DNA of 64,000 nt from Dehalococcoidia bacterium (lineage in GTDB: Bacteria > Chloroflexota > Dehalococcoidia > UBA2979), in assembly GCA_009692725.1 (NCBI GenBank), contig SHYP01000003.1, positions 23,629-87,628 on the forward strand, read 5' to 3'. The notes below the pieces were generated by a model. The model was not told the DNA's origin. It saw nothing but the letters and a program-made list of their open reading frames with translations, and did no database searches. Positions 43,991 to 54,253 of this stretch are shown here, piece after piece. The stretch's first letter is position 1. Each line of letters begins with the position of its first letter. Made by a program: the position numbers and the translations under genes.

Positions 43991-44383
43991 CTACGACTGG
44001 CAGGCCCGAGGCGCGCCGCCCCCGTCCTTCGAGGTGAAGGACGAGCCGCAGGCGCACGAGGACGTCGCGTTGGGGTTGTAGATCGTGAAGCCGGACTTCA
44101 TCAGGTCTTCGACGTAGTCGACCTCGGCGCCGCCGACGAGGCGCGCCGAGTCCGGGTCGATCACGATGCGCAGGCCCTCGGCCGCCTCGACGATGGCGTC
44201 GTCCTCCTCGGCCTCGTTGGCCAGCGCCATGCCGTACTGGTAGCCAGAGCAACCGCCGCCGGCGACGAACACGCGCAACGCGCCCTGCGGCAGCCCCTTC
44301 GAGGCCAGCAGCTCGCGCGCGCGGGCGGCGGCGCGGGGGGTGATCGTCACCAGCACCGCGGTGTCTTCGGTCTGTGTGGTCAT
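43991..44383 (-). CDS. HesB/IscA-type iron-sulfur carrier (ErpA-like)
   Basis: A 130-residue A-type carrier. The three cluster cysteines are in VAGGGCSGYQYGMAL (near residue 45) and TSSCACGSSFT (near 109-111). The EVDYVEDLMKSGFTIYNPNA strand is typical of ErpA/SufA. It transfers assembled clusters to client enzymes. A perfect TATAAT lies 64 bases upstream, and GAGGAGG precedes the ATG. Grouped with a second SufR-like regulator and a cysteine desulfurase. Confidence 0.92.
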   Translation of the reverse strand: MTTQTEDTAVLVTITPRAAARARELLASKGLPQGALRVFVAGGGCSGYQYGMALANEAEEDDAIVEAAEGLRIVIDPDSARLVGGAEVDYVEDLMKSGFTIYNPNATSSCACGSSFTSKDGGGAPRACQS

Positions 44384-44446
44384 CGCGTTGGCCCTCCTCG
44401 GGCGATCGTGGCGAGCGGCGACGGCCGCCGTGCCTGCTGAACAAAC

Positions 44447-44452
44447 ATTATA
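44447..44452 (-). promoter_or_regulatory. -10 of the HesB gene inside the stop of the regulator gene
   Basis: Consensus TATAAT on the minus strand. Its middle bases TAA are the stop codon of the upstream regulator (44448-44450). A leader of about 57 bases follows. The -35 position reads CGGGTA and is not conserved, so an activator or derepression by a regulator may be needed. Confidence 0.5.
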
Positions 44453-45119
44453 GCGCGGCCGCGACCCGGTACCCGCATAGGAACTCGTGGGGCAGCGCGT
44501 CGAGCGGGAGCGGGGTCACCGGGGCGCCGATGAGCGCCTCCAGCAGCCGTCGATCGTGGTCGCAGGTGCGCCGCGGGCCCCCCGCGGGGACCGGCTCGAA
44601 GCGGCTGCACGGGCAACCGCGGCCCAGCAGCCGCAGCTCGTCCCCGTCGCGCACGAGCTCGAAGTCCAGCCCCTCGATCGCCAGCAGCTCCGTCGCGATG
44701 CCCGCGCGCTCGGCAGGAGTGCGGCCGTCCATGCGCGGCCCGCACTCACGTGCCAGTCGCGCGGCCATCTTCTCGAAGATGAGCTCCGCCAGCTCACTGC
44801 CCTGCCGCCCCATGGTCTCGGCTGGCTCGAGTGCGATGATCTCCTCGATCAGCCGCCTCGTGAGCCGCACGTAGTGATGCGGGAACAGCTCCGCGCCAGC
44901 CTCCGTGAGCGAGAATTGATAGCGCGGGCGGCCGGTACCGCCGCGTACCTGCGTGACCGCCACGAACCCGTCGCGCATCAGCACGTCGAGGTGGCGGCGC
45001 ACCGTCGCCCCGGCCAGCTGCAGCTGCTGCGCGAGATCGTCGACCGACACCGCCTCGCGGCGGCGCAGGATATCGAGGATCGCCTCGCGGCTCGTTTCCA
45101 GCCGCCCGAGCATCGCCAT
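44448..45119 (-). CDS. Second SufR-like Fe-S regulator
   Basis: A 223-residue paralogue of the SufR at 20447. N-terminal winged helix: SREAILDILRRREAVSVDDLAQ, GATVRRHLDVLMRDGFV and the wing GGTGRPRYQFSLTEAG. The C-terminal domain has cysteines C169 and C171 (GRGCPCSRF), C186 (RTCDHDRR) and C215 (EFLCGY), one more than the suf copy and with a CPC pair. Such a set can bind a 4Fe-4S cluster. Divergent from iscS and just upstream of HesB, which suggests that it controls both. Confidence 0.8.
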   Translation of the reverse strand: MAMLGRLETSREAILDILRRREAVSVDDLAQQLQLAGATVRRHLDVLMRDGFVAVTQVRGGTGRPRYQFSLTEAGAELFPHHYVRLTRRLIEEIIALEPAETMGRQGSELAELIFEKMAARLARECGPRMDGRTPAERAGIATELLAIEGLDFELVRDGDELRLLGRGCPCSRFEPVPAGGPRRTCDHDRRLLEALIGAPVTPLPLDALPHEFLCGYRVAAAL

Positions 45120-45173
45120 CGTGCGTCGAGCCTATGGCGGGCGCCCGTGCCCCGTCAAACTTTCCACCGTTTT

Positions 45174-45188
45174 GCGCTCAGAAAGCGC
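45174..45188. promoter_or_regulatory. Inverted repeat between regulator and iscS, possible operator
   Basis: GCGCT, five bases, AGCGC in the 104-base divergent spacer, within a small AT-enriched patch. Arms are short, so it may be chance; its position between a regulator and its likely target is the reason to list it. Confidence 0.3.
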
Positions 45189-45223
45189 GTAACTTCGCCG
45201 CGCCAACCCCAGCGCGCGCTACC

Positions 45224-46468
45224 ATGGGCGCCATGGTCGGCCCGGAGCGCAGCTACTTCGACCACGCCGCGACAACGCCGCTCGACCCCGCGGTGCTCGA
45301 GGCGATGCTGCCCTACTTCCGCGAGCGCTGGCACAACCCCTCGTCCATCTACGTGGAGGCGCAGCGCACCCGCCAGGCCATCGACGAGTCGCGCGCGACG
45401 GTCGCGGCCGCCATCGGTGCGCAGGCGGACGAGATCGTCTTCACCTCAGGCGGCTCGGAGTCCGACAACCTCGCGCTGCGCGGCGTGCTCGCGGCGAGCG
45501 CCCAGCGCGGGCGGCACCTCGTCACCGCGGCCGCCGAGCACCACGCCATCCTCGACACCGCCGAGCAGCTGGAGCGCGACGGCGCGCTCGTCACCATCGT
45601 CGGCGTCGAGCGTGACGGCCGCGTGGACCCCGCAGCCGTAGCCGCCGCCGTGCGTCCGGACACCGTGCTCGTGTCCGTGATGCACGCCAACAACGAGGTC
45701 GGCACGATCAACGACATCGCCGCGATCGCCGAGCAGGTACGCGCGCGCAACCCGCACACCGCCGTGCACACCGACGCGGTGCAGTCGGCGGCCCACCTCG
45801 GCGTCGACGTGCGCGCGCTCGGCGTTGACCTGCTGACGCTGACCGCGCACAAGTGCTACGGCCCGCGCGGCGCGGGCGCGCTGTACGTGCGCGCGGGCAC
45901 CCCGCTGGTGCCGCAGATTCTCGGCGGCGGGCAGGAGGAGCGGCGGCGTGCCGGCACGGAGAACACCCCCGCGATCGTCGGCCTCGCCGCCGCGCTGCGC
46001 CTCGCCGCCGAGCGCCGCGCGGCCGACATCGCCCACGAGCGCGCGCTCCAGGCGCGGCTGATGGCGGAGCTGCCGCAGCGCGTGCCGCTGCTCGGCATCA
46101 CCGGCCCGCGCGAGCTCGCGCTGCGGCTCCCTGGGTCGGTGTCGGCGGTCGTCGCGTTCGTCGAGGGCGAGTCGATCCTCCTCGCGCTGGACCTCGCCGG
46201 CATCGCCGCGTCGTCCGGCTCGGCCTGCACCACGGGCTCCGTTGAGCCGAGCCATGTGCTGGTCGCGATGGGCGTGCCGGACGAGCTCGCGCGCGGCTCG
46301 CTGCGCTTCACGCTCGGCCGCATGAACACCGACGCCGACGTCGACCGCCTGCTCGAGGTGCTGCCCCCGGTGGTGGCGCGCCTGCGCGCGCTCTCGCCGG
46401 TCGCGCTCGATCCGCCGCCCGCCTACCTGCCCTGGCTCGACGCACCGTCGCTGGCGCTCGCGCGGTGA
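45224..46468 (+). CDS. Cysteine desulfurase (IscS/NifS type)
   Basis: A 414-residue type I PLP desulfurase, distinct from SufS. It begins [19 protein letters not shown], has [18 protein letters not shown], the PLP lysine in [20 protein letters not shown] near residue 209, [20 protein letters not shown] and the flexible-loop cysteine [17 protein letters not shown] near 337. It can supply sulfur for clusters or for tRNA thiolation; no MnmA follows. The ATG at 45233 is an alternative start. Second desulfurase of the window. Confidence 0.93.
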   Translation: MGAMVGPERSYFDHAATTPLDPAVLEAMLPYFRERWHNPSSIYVEAQRTRQAIDESRATVAAAIGAQADEIVFTSGGSESDNLALRGVLAASAQRGRHLVTAAAEHHAILDTAEQLERDGALVTIVGVERDGRVDPAAVAAAVRPDTVLVSVMHANNEVGTINDIAAIAEQVRARNPHTAVHTDAVQSAAHLGVDVRALGVDLLTLTAHKCYGPRGAGALYVRAGTPLVPQILGGGQEERRRAGTENTPAIVGLAAALRLAAERRAADIAHERALQARLMAELPQRVPLLGITGPRELALRLPGSVSAVVAFVEGESILLALDLAGIAASSGSACTTGSVEPSHVLVAMGVPDELARGSLRFTLGRMNTDADVDRLLEVLPPVVARLRALSPVALDPPPAYLPWLDAPSLALAR

Positions 46469-46592
46469 CCGGCGCACGAACGCCGCGACGCTGTACGCGC
46501 GGACCACGCGCCCGGTACGATGCTGGCGGCGGCGCGTGCACCGCCGAACCCAGCGCGCGCCGGCCGTCCCAGACGCCGCGAAGGACGCAGCC

Positions 46593-47294
46593 GTGACGAT
46601 GCTCGAACCCCGCGCCCGCCCCCTCGACCTGCTGCGGGCCGACCGCGACATCGCGCCGCTCGACCTGGACGAGGAAGTGCGCAAGAACGTGCTGCTCACC
46701 TCGGTGGACGGCATCCTCAACTGGGCGCGCGCCTCCTCGCTGTGGCCGGCGATGTTCGGCCTCGCCTGCTGTGCCATCGAGATGATCGCGACGGCGACCT
46801 CCCGCTACGACATCGCGCGCTTCGGCGCGGAGGTCTTCCGCGCTTCCCCGCGCCAGGCGGACCTGATGATCGTCGCGGGCACCGTGACCTGGAAGATGGC
46901 GCCCGCCGTACGCCGCGTGTACCTGCAAATGGCCGAGCCCAAGTGGGTCATCTCCATGGGCGGCTGCGCGATCATGGGCGGGCCGTTCGCCTACGCGTAC
47001 TCCGTGCTGCCGGGCGTGAACCTGATCTGCCCCGTGGACGTGTACGTGCCCGGCTGCCCCCCGCGCCCCGAATCGCTGCTGCAAGGGCTGATGCTGCTCC
47101 AGGACAAGATCCGCGAGTTCGGGGTGGAGGGCGGCCAGCGCCTGCGCCCCGACCCTGATGGCGATTTCTCGCGCTACCTCCCCGCAGGCGATCCCGTGCG
47201 CGCGGAGCTCGAGTCGCTCTTCCCGCCGTACCCCGGGCTCGACGACCCGGCGCGGCTCTCCGGCGGCTACCCCCGGCACGCGCCCCTGCGCTGA
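46593..47294 (+). CDS. nuoB: NADH-quinone oxidoreductase subunit B (lone nuoB)
   Basis: A 233-residue NuoB. The N2 cluster cysteines are in [33 protein letters not shown] and [22 protein letters not shown] at 46593 has AAGGA seven bases upstream; an ATG two codons later is an alternative. The C-terminal extension of about 60 residues is longer than in minimal NuoB. No other complex I gene is in the window, so it is either an extra copy or a detached subunit. It could also belong to a hydrogenase-like complex, but the sequence is close to true NuoB. Confidence 0.9.
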   Translation: MTMLEPRARPLDLLRADRDIAPLDLDEEVRKNVLLTSVDGILNWARASSLWPAMFGLACCAIEMIATATSRYDIARFGAEVFRASPRQADLMIVAGTVTWKMAPAVRRVYLQMAEPKWVISMGGCAIMGGPFAYAYSVLPGVNLICPVDVYVPGCPPRPESLLQGLMLLQDKIREFGVEGGQRLRPDPDGDFSRYLPAGDPVRAELESLFPPYPGLDDPARLSGGYPRHAPLR

Positions 47295-47387
47295 GCGCGG
47301 GGGTTCGCCGATAGGACGCTGCCGCCATCCTGACGACCATGCATGAGGCGCCCATCCCGGGGCAGCGCCGCGCATGACAGGTCGCCG

Positions 47388-48239
47388 ATGAACCGCTACC
47401 CCACACTCGATGAGCTCGTGCGGACCGTCGTCGAGCTGCGCCCGCTGGCCGCGGTGGCGACGCGTGTGATCGCGCTCGCCGACGACGACCGCTTCTCCGC
47501 CCACCAGCTCGCCACGACCATCGCGAGCGACCAGGCGCTGAGCGCGAAGCTGCTGCGCCTCGCCAACTCGGCGTACTACGGCTTCCCGCGCCGCGTCGGC
47601 AACGTGCGCGACGCCGTGGTGCTGCTCGGGTTCCGCCAGGTGCGCCAGGCCGCGCTCGCCACCTGCCTCGTCGACGCGCTGCCCGGCAGCCACACGCTGC
47701 GCTACGCCGAGTTCTGGCAGCACGCGCTCGTCGTCGGGGTGACCGCGGAGCTGCTCGCCCGTGCCGAGGGCGCCGCCTAGGAGGAGGCGTTCACCGCCGG
47801 CGTGCTCCACCAGATCGGGCGGCTGGCGCTGGACCAGCACGTGCCGGACGCCTTCGCCGCCGCCGTCGAGCTCGCGCGCGCGCAGGCGCTGCCGCTGCGC
47901 GACGCGGAGCGCATCGTGCTCGGCTACACGGACGCCGAGCTCGGCGGCGGGCTCGTACACGCGTGGCAGTTCCCGTCGCCGCTCGCCGACGCCATCGAGC
48001 GCCACGAGCTGGCCGTGGACGCGCTGCCGAACAGCCGCACGCTCACAGCCTGCGTCGTGCGCGCCCGGCTGTTCGTGCGCGCGCAGGGCGTGCCCGACGG
48101 CCTCGACCGCTACGACGCGCAACCAGCGCCCGTGGAGTGGACCGAGCCGCCGCTGTCCGTGGCGCTCGGCCGCCACGGCGGCGTTGAAGGGCTGCTCAGC
48201 CGCGTCGACGCGTTCCTCGAGACCGCCGTCGCGGGCTAG
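47388..48239 (+). pseudogene. HDOD-domain protein interrupted by an in-frame TAG
   Basis: One continuous frame encodes an HDOD (HD-related output) protein, except for TAG at 47778-47780. Before it: YPTLDELVRTVVELRPLAAV, LSAKLLRLANSAYYGFPRRV and VRDAVVLLGFRQVRQAALAT. After it: EEAFTAGVLHQIGRLALDQ and a normal C-terminus to the TAG-ended VAG at 48239. In the neighbouring paralogue the same place is CAG (Gln), so one C-to-T change explains the break. HDOD proteins are signalling scaffolds linked to c-di-GMP, motility and stress. Could be a real nonsense mutation or a sequence error. Confidence 0.75.
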
Positions 48240-48334
48240 TCGCGCGCCTGCCGCGGGCTTCCCCCGATTCGTGCACCCCGCCCGGGCGACGACGATCGCA
48301 GCAGGCGCCACGCGACGCGCCGAGGGACGGACGC

Positions 48335-49025
48335 ATGCAGCCCTATCCCACGCTCGATGAGCTTGTGAACCAGATTGGCGAGCTGCGGCCGATCGGCGCC
48401 GTGGCGACGCGCATCCTGCAGCTCACCGAGAGCGAGCGCTTCTCCGCCCACGAGCTGGCCACCGTCATCTCCTCCGACCAGGCGCTGACTGCGAAGATGC
48501 TGCGGCTCTCCAACTCCGCCTACTACGGCTTCCCCCGCCGCATCACGACCGTGCGCGACGCCGTGGTGTTGCTGGGCTTCCGCGCCGTGCGCTCGGCGAC
48601 GCTGGCCTCGTGCGTGATCGACGCGGTGCCCGGCTCCACCCACATCAACTACAAGACGTTCTGGCACTTCTCGGTCACGGTGGCGATGCTCGCCGAGCTG
48701 CTGGGCCGCGCCCACCGCGCGCACCAGGACGAGGCGTTCACGGCCGGCATCGTGCACAACATCGGCCGGCTGGCGCTCGACCAGCAGGCGCCGCAGGCGC
48801 TCCAGGACGCCCTGCTGCTCGCGAAGCACCACCGCGCTGATCATCCGCGCTCGGCTCTTCGCCCGCGCTTACGGGTTCACCGACGGCGTCGAGGAGCCGG
48901 CCGCCGGCACCCCCGAGCGCGAGTGGTCTGTGCCGCCGCTCTCGATGGCGCTCAAGCGCGCGGGCGGCGTCGAAGGCGTGCAGGCGCGCGTGCGCGCCTT
49001 CATGGAGCATACGGTCGCCGTATAA
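48335..49025 (+). pseudogene. Second HDOD-domain protein with an internal deletion and frameshift
   Basis: Paralogue of the preceding gene (YPTLDELVNQIGELRPIGAV, LTAKMLRLSNSAYYGFPRR, DEAFTAGIVHNIGRLALDQ). After LLLAKHHR at about 48835 the coding potential jumps to the +1 frame (ALIIRARLFARAYGFTDGVEE, SVPPLSMALKRAGGVEG) and ends at TAA 49023-49025. Compared with the first copy about 50 residues are missing at the junction, including the helix region LGYTDAELGGGLVHAW. A deletion that is not a multiple of three explains both. The original frame runs on as nonsense to 49132. Confidence 0.75.
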
Positions 49026-49073
49026 CAGCCGCAGGTAGGCCGTCCGCACGGCACGTCTGTGCCGAGCGTCCCC

Positions 49074-49102
49074 TTGCGTCCCGCCCCCCGATTCGGTACA
49101 AC
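49074..49102 (+). promoter_or_regulatory. Promoter of groEL
   Basis: TTGCGT (49074-49079), 17-base spacer, TACAAC (49097-49102). The CIRCE element begins four bases after the -10, so it covers the transcription start. Confidence 0.6.
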
Positions 49103-49105
49103 GTG

Positions 49106-50835
<1,730 letters not shown>

Positions 50836-50859
50836 CTCGCTGATCGCATCGCTCGTCAC

Positions 50860-50897
50860 ACAACGAAGGGGCCGGCACATGCCGGCCCCTTCGTTGT
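50860..50897. terminator. Strong bidirectional hairpin between groEL and the MFS gene
   Basis: A perfect 17-base-pair stem (arms ACAACGAAGGGGCCGGC and GCCGGCCCCTTCGTTGT) with loop ACAT, 25 bases after the groEL stop and 17 bases before the stop of the convergent MFS gene. TTCG follows; there is no long T-run. Confidence 0.85.
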
Positions 50898-50913
50898 TCG
50901 CCTCGGCACGCGC

Positions 50914-52413
50914 TCAGGAGAGCACCCACCAGCGCTCGCTCGCGTCTGCGCGGCCGCGGCCGATGAGCAGCGCCACGAGGCCCGCCGCGAACATCGTCGC
51001 GGCGCCGCCGAGGAACACCTCGCGGAACGTGTCGACCTGAGCCGTCGCCACCAGCGCCTCGAACTCCGGCGACCCGAACGTCGCGCTGCCCGCGCGCGCG
51101 TAGAAGCGCCCGAGGCCCTGCGACGTGAGCAGCGCCGCGCCCGCGAGCATCCCGGTGACGCGCGCGAGCGTCAGCCAGGCAGCCGCCGTCGCGCGCTCTG
51201 CCTCGTCGACGTGCTGGAGCACCGCCGTGCCGAGCGGCGCGACGACGAGCCCGAAGCCGAGCCCGGCGACGAGCAGTGGCACGGAGCGCAGTGGCTCGCT
51301 GAGCTCACGGTCCCATGCGCCGAGCCACGCGAGCCCGGCCGCCGCGATCCACATGCCCGCGACCGTCGTCGGGCGGATCCCCCACGCGCCCGCAAGCCAG
51401 CCGCCCGCGAGCGCCCCCAGCGGCACCGCCACCGTCAAACGCATCAGCGTCAGCCCGCCCGCGAGCGGCCGCGCGCCGAGCACGAGGTTGACGAACAACG
51501 GCACCGCGATCAGCGCCGTGATCAGGCCGCCGCCCACCAGCACGTGCGCCGCGTGCGCCGCCCACACCGGCCGCGGCGCGAACATCCCGATCCGCAGCAG
51601 CGAGCTGCGCGCCCGCCGCTCGTGCCACAAGAAGGCCGCCGCCAGCAGCGCGCTCGTCGCCAGCAGCGCCGCCGTCGCGGCCCACGGACGGCGGGCAAGC
51701 GGGTCGTCGACGAGCGCAACGGTGAACACGGCGAGCGCCGCGGCGAGCAGCGCGCCGCCGCCCCAGTCGATGCGCCCGCCCACGGGCCGGTTGGCGATCG
51801 CCCACCAGCCCGCCGCCAGCACCGGCAGCGTCATCGGCACGTTCACCCAGAACACCCAGCGCCAGCCGAACCAATCCGTGATGGCGCCGCCCCACAGCGG
51901 CCCGAGCAGCGCGCCCGCCTCGGACGCCGCCGCGATCGCGCCGAGCCCGAGCGCGCGCCGCGCCGGCGGCAGCTCGTCGACGACGATCGCCATCGCCACC
52001 GGCACCACGCCGCCGCCACCGACCGCCTGCAACGCGCGCGCCGCGACGATCCAGCTGTAGCTGGGCGCGAGCGCGACCAGCACGCTCCCGACCGTGAAGA
52101 TCGCGAGCGTCACCGCGAAGATGCGTGCGCGCCCGTGCACGTCGGCGACCCGCCCGAGCAGCGGCAACGCCACGAGGTAGCCGAGCAAGTACCCGTTCAC
52201 CACCCACGAGGAGCGGTAGAACTCGTCCACGGCGATGCCGACGTCCTGAATGATCGCGGGCAGCACCGCGACGATCGACGTCTGGTCGTCGGCCGCCACG
52301 AACACGCCCGCCGCGACGATCGCGAGCACCCAGCGCTGCCGGCGCGCAGCGTCCGCGACCGGCCCCGGCGGCGGCGTGGCGGCCGCGTGCCCCGCGGGCC
52401 TAGCGCGGCGGCT
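50914..52413 (-). CDS. MFS exporter, DHA2 (EmrB/QacA, P55-like) family
   Basis: A protein of about 499 residues with 14 hydrophobic segments. DHA2 features: VFVAADDQTSIVAVLPAI in helix 1, SSWVVNGYLLGYLVALPLLG, motif A GRVADVHGRARIF, ALQAVGGGGVVPVAMAIV and motif C ASEAGALLGPLWGGAITDWFGWRWVFWVN. Start is uncertain: a TTG at 52413 inside the end of the lipoprotein gene gives a normal N-terminus, whereas the open frame reaches 52554. It follows an LppX/LprG-like lipoprotein, the same pairing as P55 with LprG in mycobacteria, so a lipid or lipophilic substrate is plausible. Confidence 0.85.
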   Translation of the reverse strand, partial: SRRARPAGHAAATPPPGPVADAARRQRWVLAIVAAGVFVAADDQTSIVAVLPAIIQDVGIAVDEFYRSSWVVNGYLLGYLVALPLLGRVADVHGRARIFAVTLAIFTVGSVLVALAPSYSWIVAARALQAVGGGGVVPVAMAIVVDELPPARRALGLGAIAAASEAGALLGPLWGGAITDWFGWRWVFWVNVPMTLPVLAAGWWAIANRPVGGRIDWGGGALLAAALAVFTVALVDDPLARRPWAATAALLATSALLAAAFLWHERRARSSLLRIGMFAPRPVWAAHAAHVLVGGGLITALIAVPLFVNLVLGARPLAGGLTLMRLTVAVPLGALAGGWLAGAWGIRPTTVAGMWIAAAGLAWLGAWDRELSEPLRSVPLLVAGLGFGLVVAPLGTAVLQHVDEAERATAAAWLTLARVTGMLAGAALLTSQGLGRFYARAGSATFGSPEFEALVATAQVDTFREVFLGGAATMFAAGLVALLIGRGRADASERWWVLS

Positions 52414-53122
52414 CAATCGCCACGCTCTCCCCGAAGCGGCTGAGCGTGAGCCGGCGCACGAGCCCCGCCGGCTCGCCCTCCGCGACCCCGCCACGCAGCT
52501 CGATGCGCCGCACCACGGGGTCGTCGACGCCGATCCAGGCGATCGCCGGTACACTGCGCCCTGGCTCGGGCACGCCCGGCAGCAGCGCCAGCTCGCCCGA
52601 GTCGAGCGTCGCCTCCACGCGGTACGTTTCGACGCCGTCGATGCGCTCCGTCGCCGCGATGCGCGGCGAGCGCGCGGCCGCCGCGGCGACCAGCGCCACC
52701 ACGCCGCGCTGCGGGTCGAAGATGTCGTCGATGCTGATGTCCTCGCGCTCCCAGCGCCGCGTGATCGGGCTTTGAATCCACGCCTTGTCGCCGAGCACGA
52801 TGATCGCGGTGTCGATGTTCACGCTCGCGAAGCTGCCCTTGAGCGCGATGCGCAGCCGCTCGGGCCCGTCGACGTCGCCCTCGGCGCTCGTCATCGTGAT
52901 GCCGCGGACGATCGCCGTGCCGCCGCCGTCGTGCTCGAGCGCGAAGTGGAAGCGCTGCACCTCGCGCATGCGCGCGGCGGCCGTCTGCAGCAGCGCCGCG
53001 GGCTCCGGCGCCGCGGCCGGTGCCGCGCCGTCGTCCCCGCCACACGCGGCGGCGAGCACGAGCGCCCCGAACGCCAGCAGCGCGGCAAGCGCGCCGCCGC
53101 GGCCAATCGCTGCGACGCGCAC
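52400..53122 (-). CDS. LppX/LprG-like lipoprotein (LolA-like fold)
   Basis: A 240-residue lipoprotein with signal AALLAFGALVLAAACGG, acylated cysteine near residue 27. The mature part resembles LppX_LprAFG proteins: ALLQTAAARMREVQRFHFALE, TSAEGDVDGPERLRIALKGSF, IIVLGDKAWIQSPITRRWE and GVETYRVEATLDSGEL. These have a hydrophobic pocket that carries lipids across the envelope. GTG start shares one base with the selD stop (TAGTG), and its end overlaps the MFS start. A lipid shuttle working with the MFS exporter is the natural inference. Confidence 0.8.
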   Translation of the reverse strand: MRVAAIGRGGALAALLAFGALVLAAACGGDDGAAPAAAPEPAALLQTAAARMREVQRFHFALEHDGGGTAIVRGITMTSAEGDVDGPERLRIALKGSFASVNIDTAIIVLGDKAWIQSPITRRWEREDISIDDIFDPQRGVVALVAAAAARSPRIAATERIDGVETYRVEATLDSGELALLPGVPEPGRSVPAIAWIGVDDPVVRRIELRGGVAEGEPAGLVRRLTLSRFGESVAIEPPR

Positions 53123-54177
53123 TAGCGCACCTCGACGACGGCGGGCCCGGCCTCGACGTGGCCGATGCGCCAGCAGCCGCCCTCCTGCGCCGCGATCGCG
53201 GCGGCGAGCGCGTCGGCGCGGTCGACCGGCAGCGCCATCAGCAGCCCGCCCGAGGTCTGCGGGTCGTACAGCAGGTCCACCAGCGCGTCCGCCGCGCCGG
53301 CGGGCACGCGCACGCGGTCGCCGAGCTGCTCGCGGTTGCGCGCCCCGCCGCCCGTCGTCGCGCCCTCGGCCGCGAACCGTCGCGCGTCCGCGAGCAGCGG
53401 CAGCGCGGCGAGCTCGAGCACGAGCGTGGCGCCGCTGCCCTCGGCCATCTCGGCTGCGTGTCCCGCGAGGCCGAACCCGGTCACGTCCGTGAGCGCGTGC
53501 ACCGCGGCGGCGCGCGCGAGGTGCGCGGCGTGGCGATTGAGCCGCGACATCGCGGCCACCGCCGCCGCGAGCCCCGCCTCGTGGCCGGGCCGCAACTGCT
53601 TCGCCGCCGTGAGCAGCACGCCGGTGCCAAGCGGCTTCGTCAGCAGCAGGGCGTCGCCCGGCAGCGCGCCGCCCTTCCTCAGGATCGCGCGCGGGTGCAC
53701 GACGCCCATCACGGACAGCCCGTACTTCGGCTCCTTATCGATGATCGTATGGCCGCCGGCGATCACCCCGCCCGCCTCCGCGACCTTGTCGGCGCCGCCG
53801 CGAAAGATCTCCGACAGGATCGCGGGGTCGAGGTCGTCCGGGAACGCGGCGATGTTCAGCGCCAGGCGCACCTCGCCGCCCATCGCGTACACGTCGGACA
53901 TGGCGTTCGCCGCGGCGATCTGGCCGTACGTGTACGGGTCGTCGACCACCGGCGGGAAGAAGTCGAGCGTCTGGATGATCGCCAGCTCGTCGCTGATGCG
54001 GAACACGGCGGCGTCGTCCGAGCGCGCGAGCCCGACGAGCAGGTCCGGGTAGTCGGCCGGCGGGAAACGCTCCTGCAATGGGCGCAGCACCTGCGCCAGG
54101 GTCCCGAGACCCAGCTTGCCCGCTCAACCGGCGCACGAGGCGAGGTCGGTGAGCCGGAAGATGTCCTCGCGCGTCAC
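53122..54177 (-). CDS. selD: Selenide, water dikinase, a selenocysteine-containing SelD
   Basis: A 351-residue enzyme making selenophosphate from selenide and ATP. A start-to-stop reading is possible only if TGA at 54124-54126 is read as selenocysteine. The N-terminus is then VTREDIFRLTDLASCAGUAGKLG, with U18 exactly where other SelD proteins have catalytic Cys or Sec, and K21 the essential lysine three residues later. Downstream landmarks are DDAAVFRISDELAIIQTLDFFPP, MSDVYAMGGEVRLALNI, GGHTIIDKEPKYGLSVMG, LLLTKPLGTGV, VTGFGLAGHAAEMA and DPQTSGGLLMAL. GTG at 54177 is the only good start before the UGA. First gene of a unit with the lipoprotein and MFS genes. Confidence 0.92.
54096..54123 (-). 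promoter_or_regulatory. Candidate bacterial SECIS element in selD
   Basis: Immediately after the UGA, GGGTC (54108-54112) pairs with GACCC (54099-54103) around loop TCGG. The loop begins 16 bases after the UGA and contains guanines, in line with SelB-binding hairpins of bacteria. The stem is only five pairs, so the fold should be checked. Confidence 0.55.
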
Positions 54178-54253
54178 AGCCGCCCCCGTCCTCGAGAACC
54201 GGTATCGTCGCACCGCGCCCGCGCGCCCGGCAAACGACGCGTACCATCCGCGC

